A stretch of DNA of 64,000 nt from CAVZBT01 sp963773605 (GTDB lineage Bacteria; Acidobacteriota; UBA6911). A program made the position numbers and the translations under genes. Location of the stretch: NCBI GenBank assembly GCA_963773605.1, contig CAVZBT010000007.1:172655-236654 (forward strand), given 5' to 3'. Below are positions 53,575 through 63,689 of this stretch, one piece after another. The notes beneath the pieces are model-generated. The model was not told the origin of the DNA. It worked only from the letters and a program-made list of their open reading frames with translations, and did no database searches. Every line of letters begins with the position of its first letter. Position 1 is the first letter of the stretch.

Positions 53575-54204
53575 ATGCCGTTTTCGCTGCCGAGAGTCTA
53601 TCCGATCACGGACAAGCGCATCGCGCACGCACGCACGCACCTTTCGATCCTGAAGGAGCTCGTGCGCGGCGGAGCAACCCTCGTCCAGATCCGCGATAAG
53701 GACACTCCCGCCCGCGACTTGCTTCCGGACCTGAGACGGTGCGTCGAGTTCGCCCGTGAGCGCCGGGTGCTTCTGCTGATCAACGATCGCTGCGACCTGG
53801 CGCTCTGCAGCGGAGCCGACGGCGTTCACCTCGGGCAGGACGATCTGCCGCCGGCGGCAGCCCGCAGACTGCTCGGCGCTGCCCGCGTGATCGGCTACTC
53901 GACACACTCCGTCGCACAGGCTCGCGCGGCGGCTCCGCTGCCGGTGCAGTACATCGGCTTCGGCCCCGTATATGGGAGCTCGACCAAGCCGGGGGCCAAC
54001 CCCGTCACAGGACTGCGCTCGCTGCGTCGCGCCTGTGCCATCGTGGACAAGCCGGTGGTGGCCATCGGCGGCATCGGGCTGGAACAGTTGCGGGAAGTCC
54101 TCGACTGCGGAGCTCACAGCGTGGCCGCCATCTCGGCACTGATGGGATCCGGGAGCATCGCCCGCGAGATGGAGAAGTTCATTCGCGCCACGGAGACAAG
54201 ATAG
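53575..54204 (+). CDS. thiE: Thiamine phosphate synthase
   Basis: ThiE joins the HMP and thiazole phosphates. The 209-residue TIM barrel shows RVYPITDKRI, G-A-T-L-V-Q-I-R-D-K-D-T, L-L-I-N-D-R-C-D-L-A, GADGVHLGQDDLPPAAARRL and the phosphate-binding YIGFGPVYGSSTKPGANPVT with V-V-A-I-G-G-I. No other thi gene or TPP riboswitch is nearby. Its 3' end overlaps the convergent ribD by 26 bases. Confidence 0.95.
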   Translation: MPFSLPRVYPITDKRIAHARTHLSILKELVRGGATLVQIRDKDTPARDLLPDLRRCVEFARERRVLLLINDRCDLALCSGADGVHLGQDDLPPAAARRLLGAARVIGYSTHSVAQARAAAPLPVQYIGFGPVYGSSTKPGANPVTGLRSLRRACAIVDKPVVAIGGIGLEQLREVLDCGAHSVAAISALMGSGSIAREMEKFIRATETR

Positions 54205-55312
54205 ACTTAGAGTATGAGGGGAACGCCTCCACGACCACGTCGGGCCCGGCCGGGAAAGCGCGCCGGATCCTGAATCGAGGAGCGTCGGGAATCGTTGGGT
54301 ACCCCTGTCCTCCCACGGCAGGAATCGCCGTGCCGCCGAGCACCAGCGGAGCAAGGATGAAATAGAACTTGTCGACGAAACCCCGGGACAAGAACGCCCA
54401 ATGGGTTTCGCTGCCGCCTTCCACGAGCACCCCGAGGAACTCGCGGCGGCCCAGTTCCTGCAACACAAAGCCGACATCCGGCCGTCGCAGCTCCCCGCCC
54501 GTCCATGGAATCACCTCCGCGCCCCGACGCTCGAGTTCGGACCGCTTTTGCGGGGATGCACCCGAACCGCAAAAAATGAGCACCGGAGCAGCCGGGGTGC
54601 GGAATAACCGGGCACCCGGCGATATCCTGAGGTCCGTGTCGAGAACGACCCGGGCCAAGGGCCGCCTCCTCTTCTGTGTCCCGCGATAGATCAACTCTGG
54701 GTCGTCTGCCAGGACAGTCCCCACCCCCACGAGCACGGCGTCCGCCCGCAGCCGGAGGTCTTGCGTGAAATCACCGGCTTCCGGCGACGTGAGATGGCGC
54801 TCGTTGCCTTGCGGTGCGGCGATGCGCCCGTCCAACGACATCCCCACCTTGCTTACGACGAGCGGGCGCCTCGAGGTCACGTGGCAGGCGAACGCCTCGA
54901 TGAGTTCCGCTGCCTCCCCGGCCATGAGCCCCACGTCGGTCACGATCCCGCTGCTGCGCAGGAACTCGGCGCCGCGTCCCTCCACCCGCGGGTTGGGATC
55001 GATCATGGCAATGACCGCCCGGCGGATGCCGCGTCGGACCATCAGTTCGGCGCAGGGGGGGGTTCGGCCGTGGTGCGAGCAGGGTTCCAGGGTGAGATAG
55101 ACCGTGGCCCCCCGGGAGCGCTCGCCGGCATTCTGAAGGGCGACGACCTCCGCATGATGCAACTTGCCGTAGTCGTGCCACCCGCGGCCGACTATCTTGT
55201 CTCCCGCAACGATGACGCACCCGACACTCGGGTTCGGGCTCGCGCAACCGAGCCCCCGCAGCGCCAACCGCAAAGCCTCTTTCATGAATCGCCGATCCCG
55301 GGCATCAGCCAT
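54179..55312 (-). CDS. ribD: Bifunctional riboflavin deaminase/reductase RibD
   Basis: RibD carries out the second and third steps of riboflavin synthesis. The N-terminal deaminase (residues 1-145) has NPSVGCVIVAGDKIVGRGWH, the Zn ligands in H-H-A-E-V and TLEPCSHHGRTPPCAE. The C-terminal reductase has K-V-G-M-S-L-D-G-R-I-A, RADAVLVGVGTVLADDPEL and V-L-V-E-G-G-S-E-T-H. The 377 residues are normal. No FMN riboswitch was recognised upstream and no other rib gene adjoins. Confidence 0.95.
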   Translation of the reverse strand: MADARDRRFMKEALRLALRGLGCASPNPSVGCVIVAGDKIVGRGWHDYGKLHHAEVVALQNAGERSRGATVYLTLEPCSHHGRTPPCAELMVRRGIRRAVIAMIDPNPRVEGRGAEFLRSSGIVTDVGLMAGEAAELIEAFACHVTSRRPLVVSKVGMSLDGRIAAPQGNERHLTSPEAGDFTQDLRLRADAVLVGVGTVLADDPELIYRGTQKRRRPLARVVLDTDLRISPGARLFRTPAAPVLIFCGSGASPQKRSELERRGAEVIPWTGGELRRPDVGFVLQELGRREFLGVLVEGGSETHWAFLSRGFVDKFYFILAPLVLGGTAIPAVGGQGYPTIPDAPRFRIRRAFPAGPDVVVEAFPSYSKSILSPWRE

Positions 55313-55364
55313 GGCAGTCGGGCTCCACGTAGTGATAAGATTCAGAGCCTATCACAGACTTCAG

Positions 55365-55500
55365 CGCTTCCCGTGACGGGTTATCGCTTTCGGTCGTTCC
55401 GTAACGACACCTGCGACTGCTTGCCGCGGACGACGCGGAAACCGCGGAATTCTTGAAGTCCTGTTTTCCGTGGCTCAACGCTTTCCGTAACGGAAAGTCC
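55365..55500. repeat. Cluster of short palindromes upstream of ribD
   Basis: Three related inverted repeats lie in the divergent gap between ribD and the exported protein: TTCCCGTGACGGG (55368-55380), GTCGTTCCGTAACGAC (55393-55408) and CTTTCCGTAACGGAAAG (55481-55497). A direct repeat AAGTCCTGTT flanks the last one. They share a CCGTNACGG core. They may be operators or remnants of an intergenic repeat. Confidence 0.6.
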
Positions 55501-55522
55501 TGTTCACCGGAGAGGGATTGAC

Positions 55523-55987
55523 GTGATCCATATACTGGCGTTGCTGTTGGCAGCCGGACAGGCCGGACCCGCACCTGCGGCACGGGTAGGTCCGAAGGGA
55601 GCGGCGCTCGGCAAGCCCGGAACGGGGGCCGCCGTCCTGGTCGGCTACCTGGTGCAGGGCAAGCCGTGCCTGCCCCTGAAAAAATTCACGCTCGACGCCG
55701 GCTATGTCGTGAACATCAGCCCCAGCGGGCGCCATGTCGGAATCATCGTCGAAAAGAAGATTTCGATGCTGCTCGATGGCAAGACCGCGGTGGTCGACAA
55801 CCGGCAGACTCCGTTGTCGACGCAGCCCGTCGCCCGCGAGAACGACTACTATCTGCCGCTGGAATTCTTCGAGAAGGCATTCCCGGCGCGGTTCAGCTAT
55901 GACCGGGCGCACGCAGCCGTCATCGCGCAGCTCCCGGGGAGCAGGATCTTGAAAATACCGATCAAGCCGCTGCCATCCGCACCATAG
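55523..55987 (+). CDS. Small exported protein with copper-amine-oxidase-N-like domain
   Basis: The 154-residue product has a short signal-like leader (VIHILALLLAAGQAGPAPA) from a GTG start. The mature part has two beta-rich segments; the second (KISMLLDGKTAVVDNRQTPL, then ENDYYLPLEFFEKAFPARFS) resembles the copper-amine-oxidase N-terminal-like domain found in cell-surface and peptidoglycan-linked proteins. I do not recognise a more exact function. It is alone between ribD and the convergent CorC-type gene. Confidence 0.6.
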   Translation: MIHILALLLAAGQAGPAPAARVGPKGAALGKPGTGAAVLVGYLVQGKPCLPLKKFTLDAGYVVNISPSGRHVGIIVEKKISMLLDGKTAVVDNRQTPLSTQPVARENDYYLPLEFFEKAFPARFSYDRAHAAVIAQLPGSRILKIPIKPLPSAP

Positions 55988-56011
55988 CGGCGGTGGGCAG
56001 CCCGGCTTTCC

Positions 56012-57301
56012 CTACGATTCGGGGGCAGGCTGCGCGGTAGCCGCGGTGTAGTGGATGCGCACCCGGTGCACGCGTTTGCGGTCCGCGTCCAGGATGCGGA
56101 TCCGCATCCCGTCGATGTCGAACTCCTCTCCCGGCGCCGGCACACGCCCGAGGTACGACACGATGAGGCCCGCGACGGTCGAGCAGTCCGGGCCGTCGAA
56201 CTTCTTCCCCAGCAGTTCCTCCAGGCGATAGAGCTCGGTACTGCCCCGCAGCACATACTGCCCGGCCGTTTCCTCTACGATTTCGCTGACCTTCGCCTGG
56301 TCCTCGTCCCTGATGTCGCCGACAATCTCCTCCAGGAGGTCCTCCATCGTGACCAGCCCCGACACGCCGCCGAACTCGTCTATCACGATCGCGATGTGGT
56401 CGCCGCGCTCCTGCATTTCCTTCAGCAGGGTCGAAACCGGTTTTGTCTCGGGAACAAAATAAGCCGGGTGCACCAGCCGGGTGATGGGTTCGTTCTCCTT
56501 ACCCGGTTCGTAGTGCGCCAGCAGCTGGCGGATATAACCGATCCCGACGATGTGGTCCATGTCGCCCCGGTAGATCGGGATGCGGGAGTGGCGGTTCTGT
56601 ACCATGATCTCACGAAGCTGCGCGATGCTGGCGCTCTCCTCGCAGGCAACGATCTTTGTGCGCGGCGTCATGACCTCGCGCGCCAGGGTGTCGCCGAATT
56701 CGACCACGGATTGGATCAGCTCGCTGTCTTCCCTTTCGATAATGCCCTCATCTTCCCCGATCTCGAGATAGGCCTGGATCTCCTGTCCGGTAGTCTCGGC
56801 GCTTGGGGTCTCTTCGGCTTTGGCGGCATCGTCGTGAAGCCGCCGGGTGAACTTGAGCAGGCTCGACAGCGGCAGCGCAAAGGATCGGAGCAATTGATAA
56901 GTCGGCCGGAACATGCGCAACAGCACGGGGACCTTGGCCTCGGGTGCGTTCTGGACCAACAGCCGCGGGAGCAGCTGTCGGAAGAGGAGCGAGATCAAGA
57001 GCATGACGCCGAACGAGTAGGCGACTCCCATCGCTTGCCACTGCTGCAGGCTCAGGTGAGTCGTCAGTATTGCGATCGTGATGAGGCAGGCCTGGGTTCC
57101 GAAGTGGAGCGGCACCAGGATCTGGAGCTCATCGTCGAGCACGAGATCGAGGAGCGGCGGCACGGGCTCCTCCTCGCGCTCGAGGATCATGCGGAGCGCA
57201 AGCGGGCTGGCCTGGGTGATCGCCGATTCCACCAGCGAAAGGAAGAACAAGAACCCGAGGCAGATGGCGATAACGGCCAGCTCAAGATACATGTAGCTCA
57301 T
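56012..57301 (-). CDS. CorC/HlyC-family membrane protein (DUF21-CBS)
   Basis: The 429-residue protein has a DUF21/CNNM membrane domain (residues ~1-170, four hydrophobic segments starting LELAVIAICLGFLFFLSLVE), a linker, a CBS pair (VMTPRTKIVACEESASIAQL, then YIRQLLAHYEPGKENEPITR) and a C-terminal CorC_HlyC domain with DEFGGVSGLVTMEDLLEEIV and G-D-I-R-D-E-D. Relatives take part in Mg2+/Co2+ efflux; the hemolysin name is historical. Its start overlaps the ybeY stop (ATGA), so they are coupled. Confidence 0.92.
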   Translation of the reverse strand: MSYMYLELAVIAICLGFLFFLSLVESAITQASPLALRMILEREEEPVPPLLDLVLDDELQILVPLHFGTQACLITIAILTTHLSLQQWQAMGVAYSFGVMLLISLLFRQLLPRLLVQNAPEAKVPVLLRMFRPTYQLLRSFALPLSSLLKFTRRLHDDAAKAEETPSAETTGQEIQAYLEIGEDEGIIEREDSELIQSVVEFGDTLAREVMTPRTKIVACEESASIAQLREIMVQNRHSRIPIYRGDMDHIVGIGYIRQLLAHYEPGKENEPITRLVHPAYFVPETKPVSTLLKEMQERGDHIAIVIDEFGGVSGLVTMEDLLEEIVGDIRDEDQAKVSEIVEETAGQYVLRGSTELYRLEELLGKKFDGPDCSTVAGLIVSYLGRVPAPGEEFDIDGMRIRILDADRKRVHRVRIHYTAATAQPAPES

Positions 57302-57801
57302 GCGGTCCGCCTTCGGGTGAGGAGCGGTCGAGAGGCCAGGACCGGTTTGCGGCGCAGCACCGCCCGCTGCAACCGCACCATGACGCCGTCGTCAGTCTCG
57401 TGGTCGTACCCGAGCAAGTGCAGCACCCCGTGAACCAGCAGCTTGCGGATTTCGCGTTCCAGGGTAGTCCTCCAGCGGCGCGCGTGCATTTCGGCGACCT
57501 CGGGGGCCAGAACGAGATCCCCGAGCAACGGCGCGCCGTCGACAGATTCATCGCCGTACCCGAAACTGAGCACGTCGGTGGTGTAATCCCGACCGCGGTA
57601 CCGGCGGTTGAGTACCCGCATGCGGGAGGGACCCACAAATGCGACCGACAGGGCGTGCCCTGGCCGCTCGAGGGTGTCGAGTATGGCGGCGCAGAAGGCG
57701 GCCACCGCTCGCGTACTAATTTTAAATCGCTTTTGCCGGTCTTGGACCTGAATTCTGAAGGGCGACCTTTTCGGACTCGATACCGCTCTCGCTGAAGTCA
57801 T
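57298..57801 (-). CDS. ybeY: Endoribonuclease YbeY
   Basis: YbeY is a zinc endoribonuclease for 16S rRNA 3' maturation. The Zn motif is V-H-G-V-L-H-L-L-G-Y-D-H, complete with three His; R-V-L-N-R-R-Y-R-G-R-D-Y-T-T-D-V-L-S-F is the other signature. The homologous N-terminus I-Q-V-Q-D-R-Q-K-R begins near residue 17, so the ATG at 57801 is reasonable, although this overlaps the restored end of the HD phosphohydrolase gene by 80 bases. 167 residues. Confidence 0.93.
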   Translation of the reverse strand: MTSARAVSSPKRSPFRIQVQDRQKRFKISTRAVAAFCAAILDTLERPGHALSVAFVGPSRMRVLNRRYRGRDYTTDVLSFGYGDESVDGAPLLGDLVLAPEVAEMHARRWRTTLEREIRKLLVHGVLHLLGYDHETDDGVMVRLQRAVLRRKPVLASRPLLTRRRTA

Positions 57802-60074
57802 ACCCGGGGTAATCGATACGGCGGTGATAGATGCCGGACAGGATTTTGAAGAAACTCTCTTTGACCAGGCGGATGTCGCGGAGAGTGATGTCGCACTCGT
57901 CGAACTGGTCGTCGGCCACGATGGCGTCCACCAACCGGTTGATCATACCCTGAATCTGCGCCGGCGTGGGATTGGAAAGGGTGCGGGACGCGGCTTCGAC
58001 CGAGTCCGCCATCATGATGATAGCGGACTCCTTGCTCTGAGGCTTGGGGCCGGGATAACGAAAGTCTCCCTCCTCCACTTCCTGGTTCTTCTGGTCGAGG
58101 GTAGTCTTTCGCCTTCTGGTAGAAGTAGGTCATGATCCTGGTGCCGTGGTGCTGCGGGATCATGTCGCGGATCTGCTGCGCCAACCCGATTTCCCTGGCC
58201 AGCTCCAGGCCGTCCTTCACGTGGCTCGCGATGATGAGACAGCTCATGGACGGCGAGAGGGTCTCGTGTTTGTTAAGGCCGAAGACCTGGTTTTCCACGA
58301 AGTACTCGGGCTTGAGCATCTTGCCGATATCGTGGTAATACGCCCCAACGCGGGCAAGCAGCGGGTTGGCCCCGATTGCCTCCGCCGCAGCCTCCCCGAG
58401 GGTTCCGACCATGAGGCTGTGGTGGTAAGTCCCGGGCGCCTCGACCGAGAGGCGGCGCAACACCGGGGAGTTCATGTTCGACAACTCGAGCAGACGGACA
58501 TCCGTCGTCACCTTGAAGACCGACTCGAGGATCGGCAGAAGCATGGACGCCAGGGTCGAGGTGAGCATGCCGCTGACGAGCGCGACGCCCAGCTTCCCGG
58601 GGACCTCGGACAGCTGGAACGGCCCCAGCCGCAAGAGATCGATCCCGATCAAGGCTACCCAGTTCATGAGCCCGATCGTGAGGCCGGCCTTCAGGATGGC
58701 AGCCCGGTCCTTGTATTGCCTTATGCTGTAGATGCCCACGAAACTGCCGACCAGCGTGTAGCAGGCGAGGTGAATGTCCCCGTAGAAAAGGCCGACCAAC
58801 GCCGCAATGATGACGGAACTCATCACGCCGAGGTTGGTGTCGACCAGCAGCGTCACGAGCACCGTCCCGAACGCGAAGGGGATCGCATAATAGAGGTTGA
58901 ACGGATCGCGGAAGAGGTCGATGGAAATGCGATCGCTGAGAATGTCGGCCAGGGCAGTCAGGATGCGGGTGACGCCGAGCACGCCCACGATAATCAGGAT
59001 GATCAGGACCGTGTGGCCCCGGATCTTGCGGTGGCGCGTCTGGTAGAAGACGAAATAGCGCCAGACTGAGTAGATGAATACCAGGGCGAAGAACAGGAAA
59101 CCGAGCGACTGCCGGACCAGGGACCGGGGCCGCTGCAGGTTGCGGAGCGCCTCCAGCTGGGTCACCGTGCTCTCGCTCACCTCCTCGCCCGTTCGGACGA
59201 TGGCCTGCCCCTGGCGGATCTGAACCTCCACCGGCAGCACCTGGGCCGCGGCCGACTCGCGCCGCGCAACCGTGTCGCGCTCTCGGTACGTGAGCGTTGA
59301 GACGAGCGCCCCTTCCATGAACTGGATGAGCGCGGCCCGGTCCTGGGCCGGCAGCGCGGAGAACTCGAGGTGGAACTGGCGCAGGAAGTCCCGCGCGCCC
59401 GCGAGATCGCGCACCATGTACGCTTCGGTTACAGGGCGGCCGAGCGGGGTGATGTTGTCGCGCAACGTGATGCCGGTGCGCTGGTCTTTGATGAACTGGC
59501 TGCGGTCGTTGACGATGCCGGCACGCATGACCGTATCCAGAACCTTCAGGACCTGACCTTCGAGCTCCGGGTTGAAGCGCTGACGCAGGAGGACGGGCAG
59601 AATACTTGCGGGAAATGTGCCGCCGACGTCACGTTCCAGCTCCTGCAGCACCTGCTCCTGTTCAATCCCGCGCAACTGCCCTTTCGCCGGGACATTCTTG
59701 CGCGCAAGCAGGTCCCGGGCGGAGGAGAACGCCCGGGCGATTTCCGCCTCGCGGCGCGCGATCGTCTCGGAATCGAGCTCGTATATCGCCGGGATCCCCG
59801 CGCGCACCGCCTGTTTTCGTTGCTCGGTCGCGCCCCGGTCGATGTAAGTGACGTCCTGGAGAGCACGCACATCCTGGTTCGCGATGGCGCCGACTTTCAG
59901 ATCGGGGATGGACTGATAGCGAAATCCGACGAGGAGACCGGAAATGACCAGGGCCGCACCGAACCCGACGACGAGATCGAGCCAGTGCAGACCCGCGCGG
60001 ATATTCTCGAAGAGTTTTCCGACTCTGCTTTTGGGGGGCCGTTCTCGCTTGGCGAGGGTGGCGACTTTCGGCAT
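57722..60074 (-). CDS. 7TM-HD phosphohydrolase, PgpH-like (one frameshift)
   Basis: Proteins of this type degrade c-di-AMP. The N-terminal membrane helix (DLVVGFGAALVISGLLVGF) is followed by a large extracytoplasmic domain (residues ~70-310), then seven membrane helices, then the HD domain (GTYHHSLMVGTLGEAAAEAI, G-A-Y-Y-H-D-I-G-K). The frame breaks near 58108; with one G removed it continues T-T-L-D-Q-K-N-Q-E-V-E-E-G-D-F, then YPGPKPQSKESAIIMMADSV to 57722. Restored length is about 784 residues. ATG 60074 gives the better N-terminus; the frame is open to 60113. ybeY follows, a common pairing. Confidence 0.9.
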
Positions 60075-60239
60075 GTCTACATATGCCCCATAGAGTGAAT
60101 AAGCATAGCACAACTATAGACTTGTCGGCAGGAGGACCTGCCGGGCGAAAAGGGGGAGCGGGGGGAGCCTCTATCTGAAGGGCAGGAGAAGTTTGGCCCG
60201 CAGCCGCGGCCGCGGGCTCCTAGTGGTCGTGCGGCGGCG

Positions 60240-61223
60240 TCACGATGATTTCAGCTTCTTCACCTGTTCGGTGAGGGCGGGAACGATCGTGAAAAGGTCT
60301 CCGACGATGCCGTAGTCGGCCACTTTGAAAATCGGAGCTTCCGGATCCTTGTTGATGGCTACGATGTACTTCGAAGAGGACATCCCCGCAAGGTGCTGGA
60401 TCGCCCCGCTGATCCCGCAGGCGATGTAGAGGGTCGGGGAAACGGTCTTGCCCGTCTGCCCGACCTGATGCTGGTGGTCGATCCAGCCCGCATCGACCGC
60501 CGCTCGGGAAGCGCCCATGGCGCCGCCGAGCGCATCGGCCAGGGCCTGGATCATCGGGAAGTTCTCCGGGCCCTTCAACCCGCGGCCGCCGGACACGACA
60601 ATGCCCGCTTCCGTCAGTTCCACCTTCTCGCCGGCGGAACCCTGCACCCCGACGACCTTCGCCCGGACCGCGCCCGGCGCTATGTCCGGGGTAAACGTCT
60701 CGGTCGCAGCGGAGCGTGCCAGGTCCTGGGCGTTGGTGGCGAAAACGTTCGGGCGCAGCGTCGCCATCGCCGGAGACAACGTCAGGCGCACGCGGGCGAA
60801 GGCCTTGCCGGCGTAAATGGGGCGAACACACTCGAGTTGGCCGTCGACCATGACGGCTTCCGTGCAGTCCTGCGCCAGACCGACCCGTAGCCGCGCGGCC
60901 ACCCTGGGCAGAAAATCGCGTCCCATCGAGGTCGCCGAACCGAGGATCGCACGGGGTTGCTTCTGGCTGGACATCTGGGCGAGCGCCGCCGTGAATCCCT
61001 CGGCGGAATAGGCACCCAGCAACTCGTGTTGGGCGCGCACGACGACATCGGCGCCATGTTGCACAAGCGCGGGCGGAAAATCGCCCGGTCCGATGCACAC
61101 GGCCGTGACGCTTTCGCCGAGCCCGTCGGCAAGCCTGCGCGCCGCAGCGAGCGCTTCGAGAGAGGACTTCTTTACGGCCCCTTGCCGTTCTTCAATGAAA
61201 ACCAATACTCCCTGCGCCATCAC
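60240..61223 (-). CDS. etfA: Electron transfer flavoprotein alpha subunit
   Basis: EtfA holds the FAD that passes electrons from acyl-CoA dehydrogenases to the quinone pool. The 327 residues show the C-terminal FAD domain with V-V-S-G-G-R-G-L-K-G-P-E-N-F, SRAAVDAGWIDHQHQVGQTG, then YIACGISGAIQHLAGM and A-I-N-K-D-P-E-A-P-I-F. The N-terminal half has the adenine-binding-like fold. It lies after etfB on the same strand, with an unusual 205-base gap that carries a repeat element. Confidence 0.95.
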   Translation of the reverse strand: MMAQGVLVFIEERQGAVKKSSLEALAAARRLADGLGESVTAVCIGPGDFPPALVQHGADVVVRAQHELLGAYSAEGFTAALAQMSSQKQPRAILGSATSMGRDFLPRVAARLRVGLAQDCTEAVMVDGQLECVRPIYAGKAFARVRLTLSPAMATLRPNVFATNAQDLARSAATETFTPDIAPGAVRAKVVGVQGSAGEKVELTEAGIVVSGGRGLKGPENFPMIQALADALGGAMGASRAAVDAGWIDHQHQVGQTGKTVSPTLYIACGISGAIQHLAGMSSSKYIVAINKDPEAPIFKVADYGIVGDLFTIVPALTEQVKKLKSS

Positions 61224-61324
61224 TCCTCCTCGCCCGCTGTGCGTCCCAGCATGACACGTCCGGTTAGATATCCTGCGAGCCTGCGAAGCCTGAAAAATTC
61301 AAGAACCTCACCGATCCCGGGTAC

Positions 61325-61410
61325 GGAGTGCCGCGGCTCAGGCGCGCTGAGGCGAACGCCTGCCGGTCCAGAGCAAACGCGGAAAGAGCGGTGCCGAGGA
61401 ACCGCACTCC
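61325..61410. repeat. Imperfect inverted-repeat (REP-like) element between etfB and etfA
   Basis: The arms GGAGTGCCGCGGCTC (61325-61339) and GAGGAACCGCACTCC (61396-61410) form an imperfect 15-bp stem, with an inner hairpin AGGCGAACGCCT near 61349-61360. The minus-strand reading ends in HLECGSSAPLFPRLLW-like peptide, a pattern I recall from spurious translations of dispersed intergenic repeats in Acidobacteria and similar phyla. The rest of 61224-61428 shows nothing else. Confidence 0.6.
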
Positions 61411-61428
61411 AGGTGCGAAGCCCGTTCA

Positions 61429-62205
<777 letters not shown>

Positions 62206-62300
62206 AAGGGGTGCCTCACCGATGTGGCAGTTCGGGCGAAATCTCAGCCTTCGAAACGTTTCAGGAGAAGGCATGCGTTGTCTTCTTAATCGGCTACATA
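62206..62300. other. Bacterial-archaeal junction
   Basis: Up to about 62275 the sequence is GC-rich and bacterial. From about 62280 (GTCTTCTTAATCGGC) it is AT-richer, with codons such as TTA and ATA that are rare in the rest of the window. A plus-strand open frame from 62211 crosses the switch without a natural start. The exact join cannot be set by eye within about 30 bases. Confidence 0.7.
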
Positions 62301-62765
62301 GCCCTTAGACAAATTAGCCTCAAAAAAACACTCGCAGGCCTAATAATAGCTGCAATTGCCCTATTAGTTCCAACTTTAATGTTCCTCCCTGATTTCGTGG
62401 CTTTCACAGGTCTATCAACCGAAGCCTTCTTGCTTACATTCGGTTCAACAATCCTACTTAGCATAGTTATCATCGCAATTGTTACTGTAAAATACAAAGA
62501 ATGGCGAAGTTACGCCATAGGCGCCGTCGTAGGACAACTCTTAGGCGCCGCCCTGCTATCAGTAACAGTTGTGCTTGTCAGCCCCTACTTCCTCACCTAC
62601 TTCACTGCACCCCTTGCCGCCACAATCACCTTACCCCTGTTTGTGTGGACATTTGCCACAGAAGTGCCCTTTGTCTTGCTCCTTGGACCGCCAATTATAA
62701 AAGCAGCCCACCGAGCATTTCCCTCACTAAGACGACAGGAACGCCAAGTGAACCAAAGTGAGTAA
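62280..62765 (+). CDS. Archaeal membrane protein, 3' part only
   Basis: About 161 residues with at least four membrane helices (TLAGLIIAAIALLVPTLMFL, then LLTFGSTILLSIVIIAIVTV, YAIGAVVGQLLGAALLSVTV, and a last one before a basic tail R-R-Q-E-R-Q). The 5' end is cut by the junction; no proper start codon or ribosome site fits. I do not recognise the family; a transporter substrate component is possible. Its stop overlaps the GTG start of the next gene by 8 bases. Confidence 0.6.
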   Translation, partial: VFLIGYIALRQISLKKTLAGLIIAAIALLVPTLMFLPDFVAFTGLSTEAFLLTFGSTILLSIVIIAIVTVKYKEWRSYAIGAVVGQLLGAALLSVTVVLVSPYFLTYFTAPLAATITLPLFVWTFATEVPFVLLLGPPIIKAAHRAFPSLRRQERQVNQSE

Positions 62766-63689
62766 AACCGCCAAAGCATTTGCACCAGCTGCTATCTCAA
62801 GCTTTTTTCAAATTCACGATACAGAAAGAGGCGTGCCCATCTCTAACCTGGAAAGATGGGCGCCATCGGCGGAGGTTTTGGTCTTCAAAAAGGCGTCAAA
62901 ACAAAGGTGACCGTCAACGAAGACCAAAAAAACCACGTTGCAGTCTTCATAAATTGTAAGCCTGTTGCGGACGCAAAAACCACCAAAAAAGCGGTTGAAG
63001 CGCTTCTGGCAAAAATCGACGCAAAGTATGAAGTTACAGTGGAACATCAAATTGAGGTTCCTATTGGAATGGGGTTTGGTACCAGCGCAGGTGGCGCGTT
63101 AACCGCGGGCTTAGCAGTCAAAGAAGCTTTGGGGTTGCCTTTAACGTACAATCAGATTGGTAAAATAGCTCATATTGTCGAGATTCAATGTCAAACTGGC
63201 TTGGGTACGGTAAGCTCTTTGTCTTTTAGCGGCGGATGCGTGCTGGTCGTGGAAGCAGGCGCTCCAGGTATCTGCCAAATCGACCGCATACCCATTACTT
63301 CGGATTACCGCATAGTGGTTGGATTTTTACAATCAAAAATCCCCAAGACCATACTTTCTTCCCCCGAAAAGAAAAAGGCAATCAACAATAATCGGCAAAA
63401 AAAGACCCTAGACTCCATACTTGCAGAACCCAGCTTGGAAAACTTTATGGACTGCTGCTGGGATTTCGCGCAGAAAGCAGGCTTCGCTACAGACAACATT
63501 TGCCAACTTGTTACTGCAGCAATAAAGGCAGGCGCAGTCGGCGCCGCCCAAAATATGATTGGCGAAGCAGTCCACGCCCTGGTGCTCGAAGAAAACGCTG
63601 AGTCGGTAGCAGAAGCTTTTAAGCAAACCTTGCCCCCACAACAAGTGATAGTGAGCAAAATCGATTTTCAAGGCGCAAGGCTCTTATGA
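62758..63689 (+). CDS. Archaeal pantoate kinase (one frameshift)
   Basis: Pantoate kinase is the GHMP-family enzyme of archaeal coenzyme A synthesis. A GTG at 62758 opens with SKTAKAFAPAAISSFFQIHD, the typical N-terminus. The frame breaks just before 62856, and the rest follows as G-A-I-G-G-G-F-G, then the GHMP ATP-loop region VPIGMGFGTSAGGALTAGLA near residue 100 and QTGLGTVSSLSFSGGCVLVV. Total length about 310 residues, normal. It overlaps the upstream gene by 8 bases and the adenylyltransferase gene by 4, an operon. The broken frame is probably a sequencing error. Confidence 0.85.

Noticed and set aside
55313..55522. FMN riboswitch upstream of ribD
   Set aside because: No RFN-type conserved blocks could be found; only short palindromes are present.
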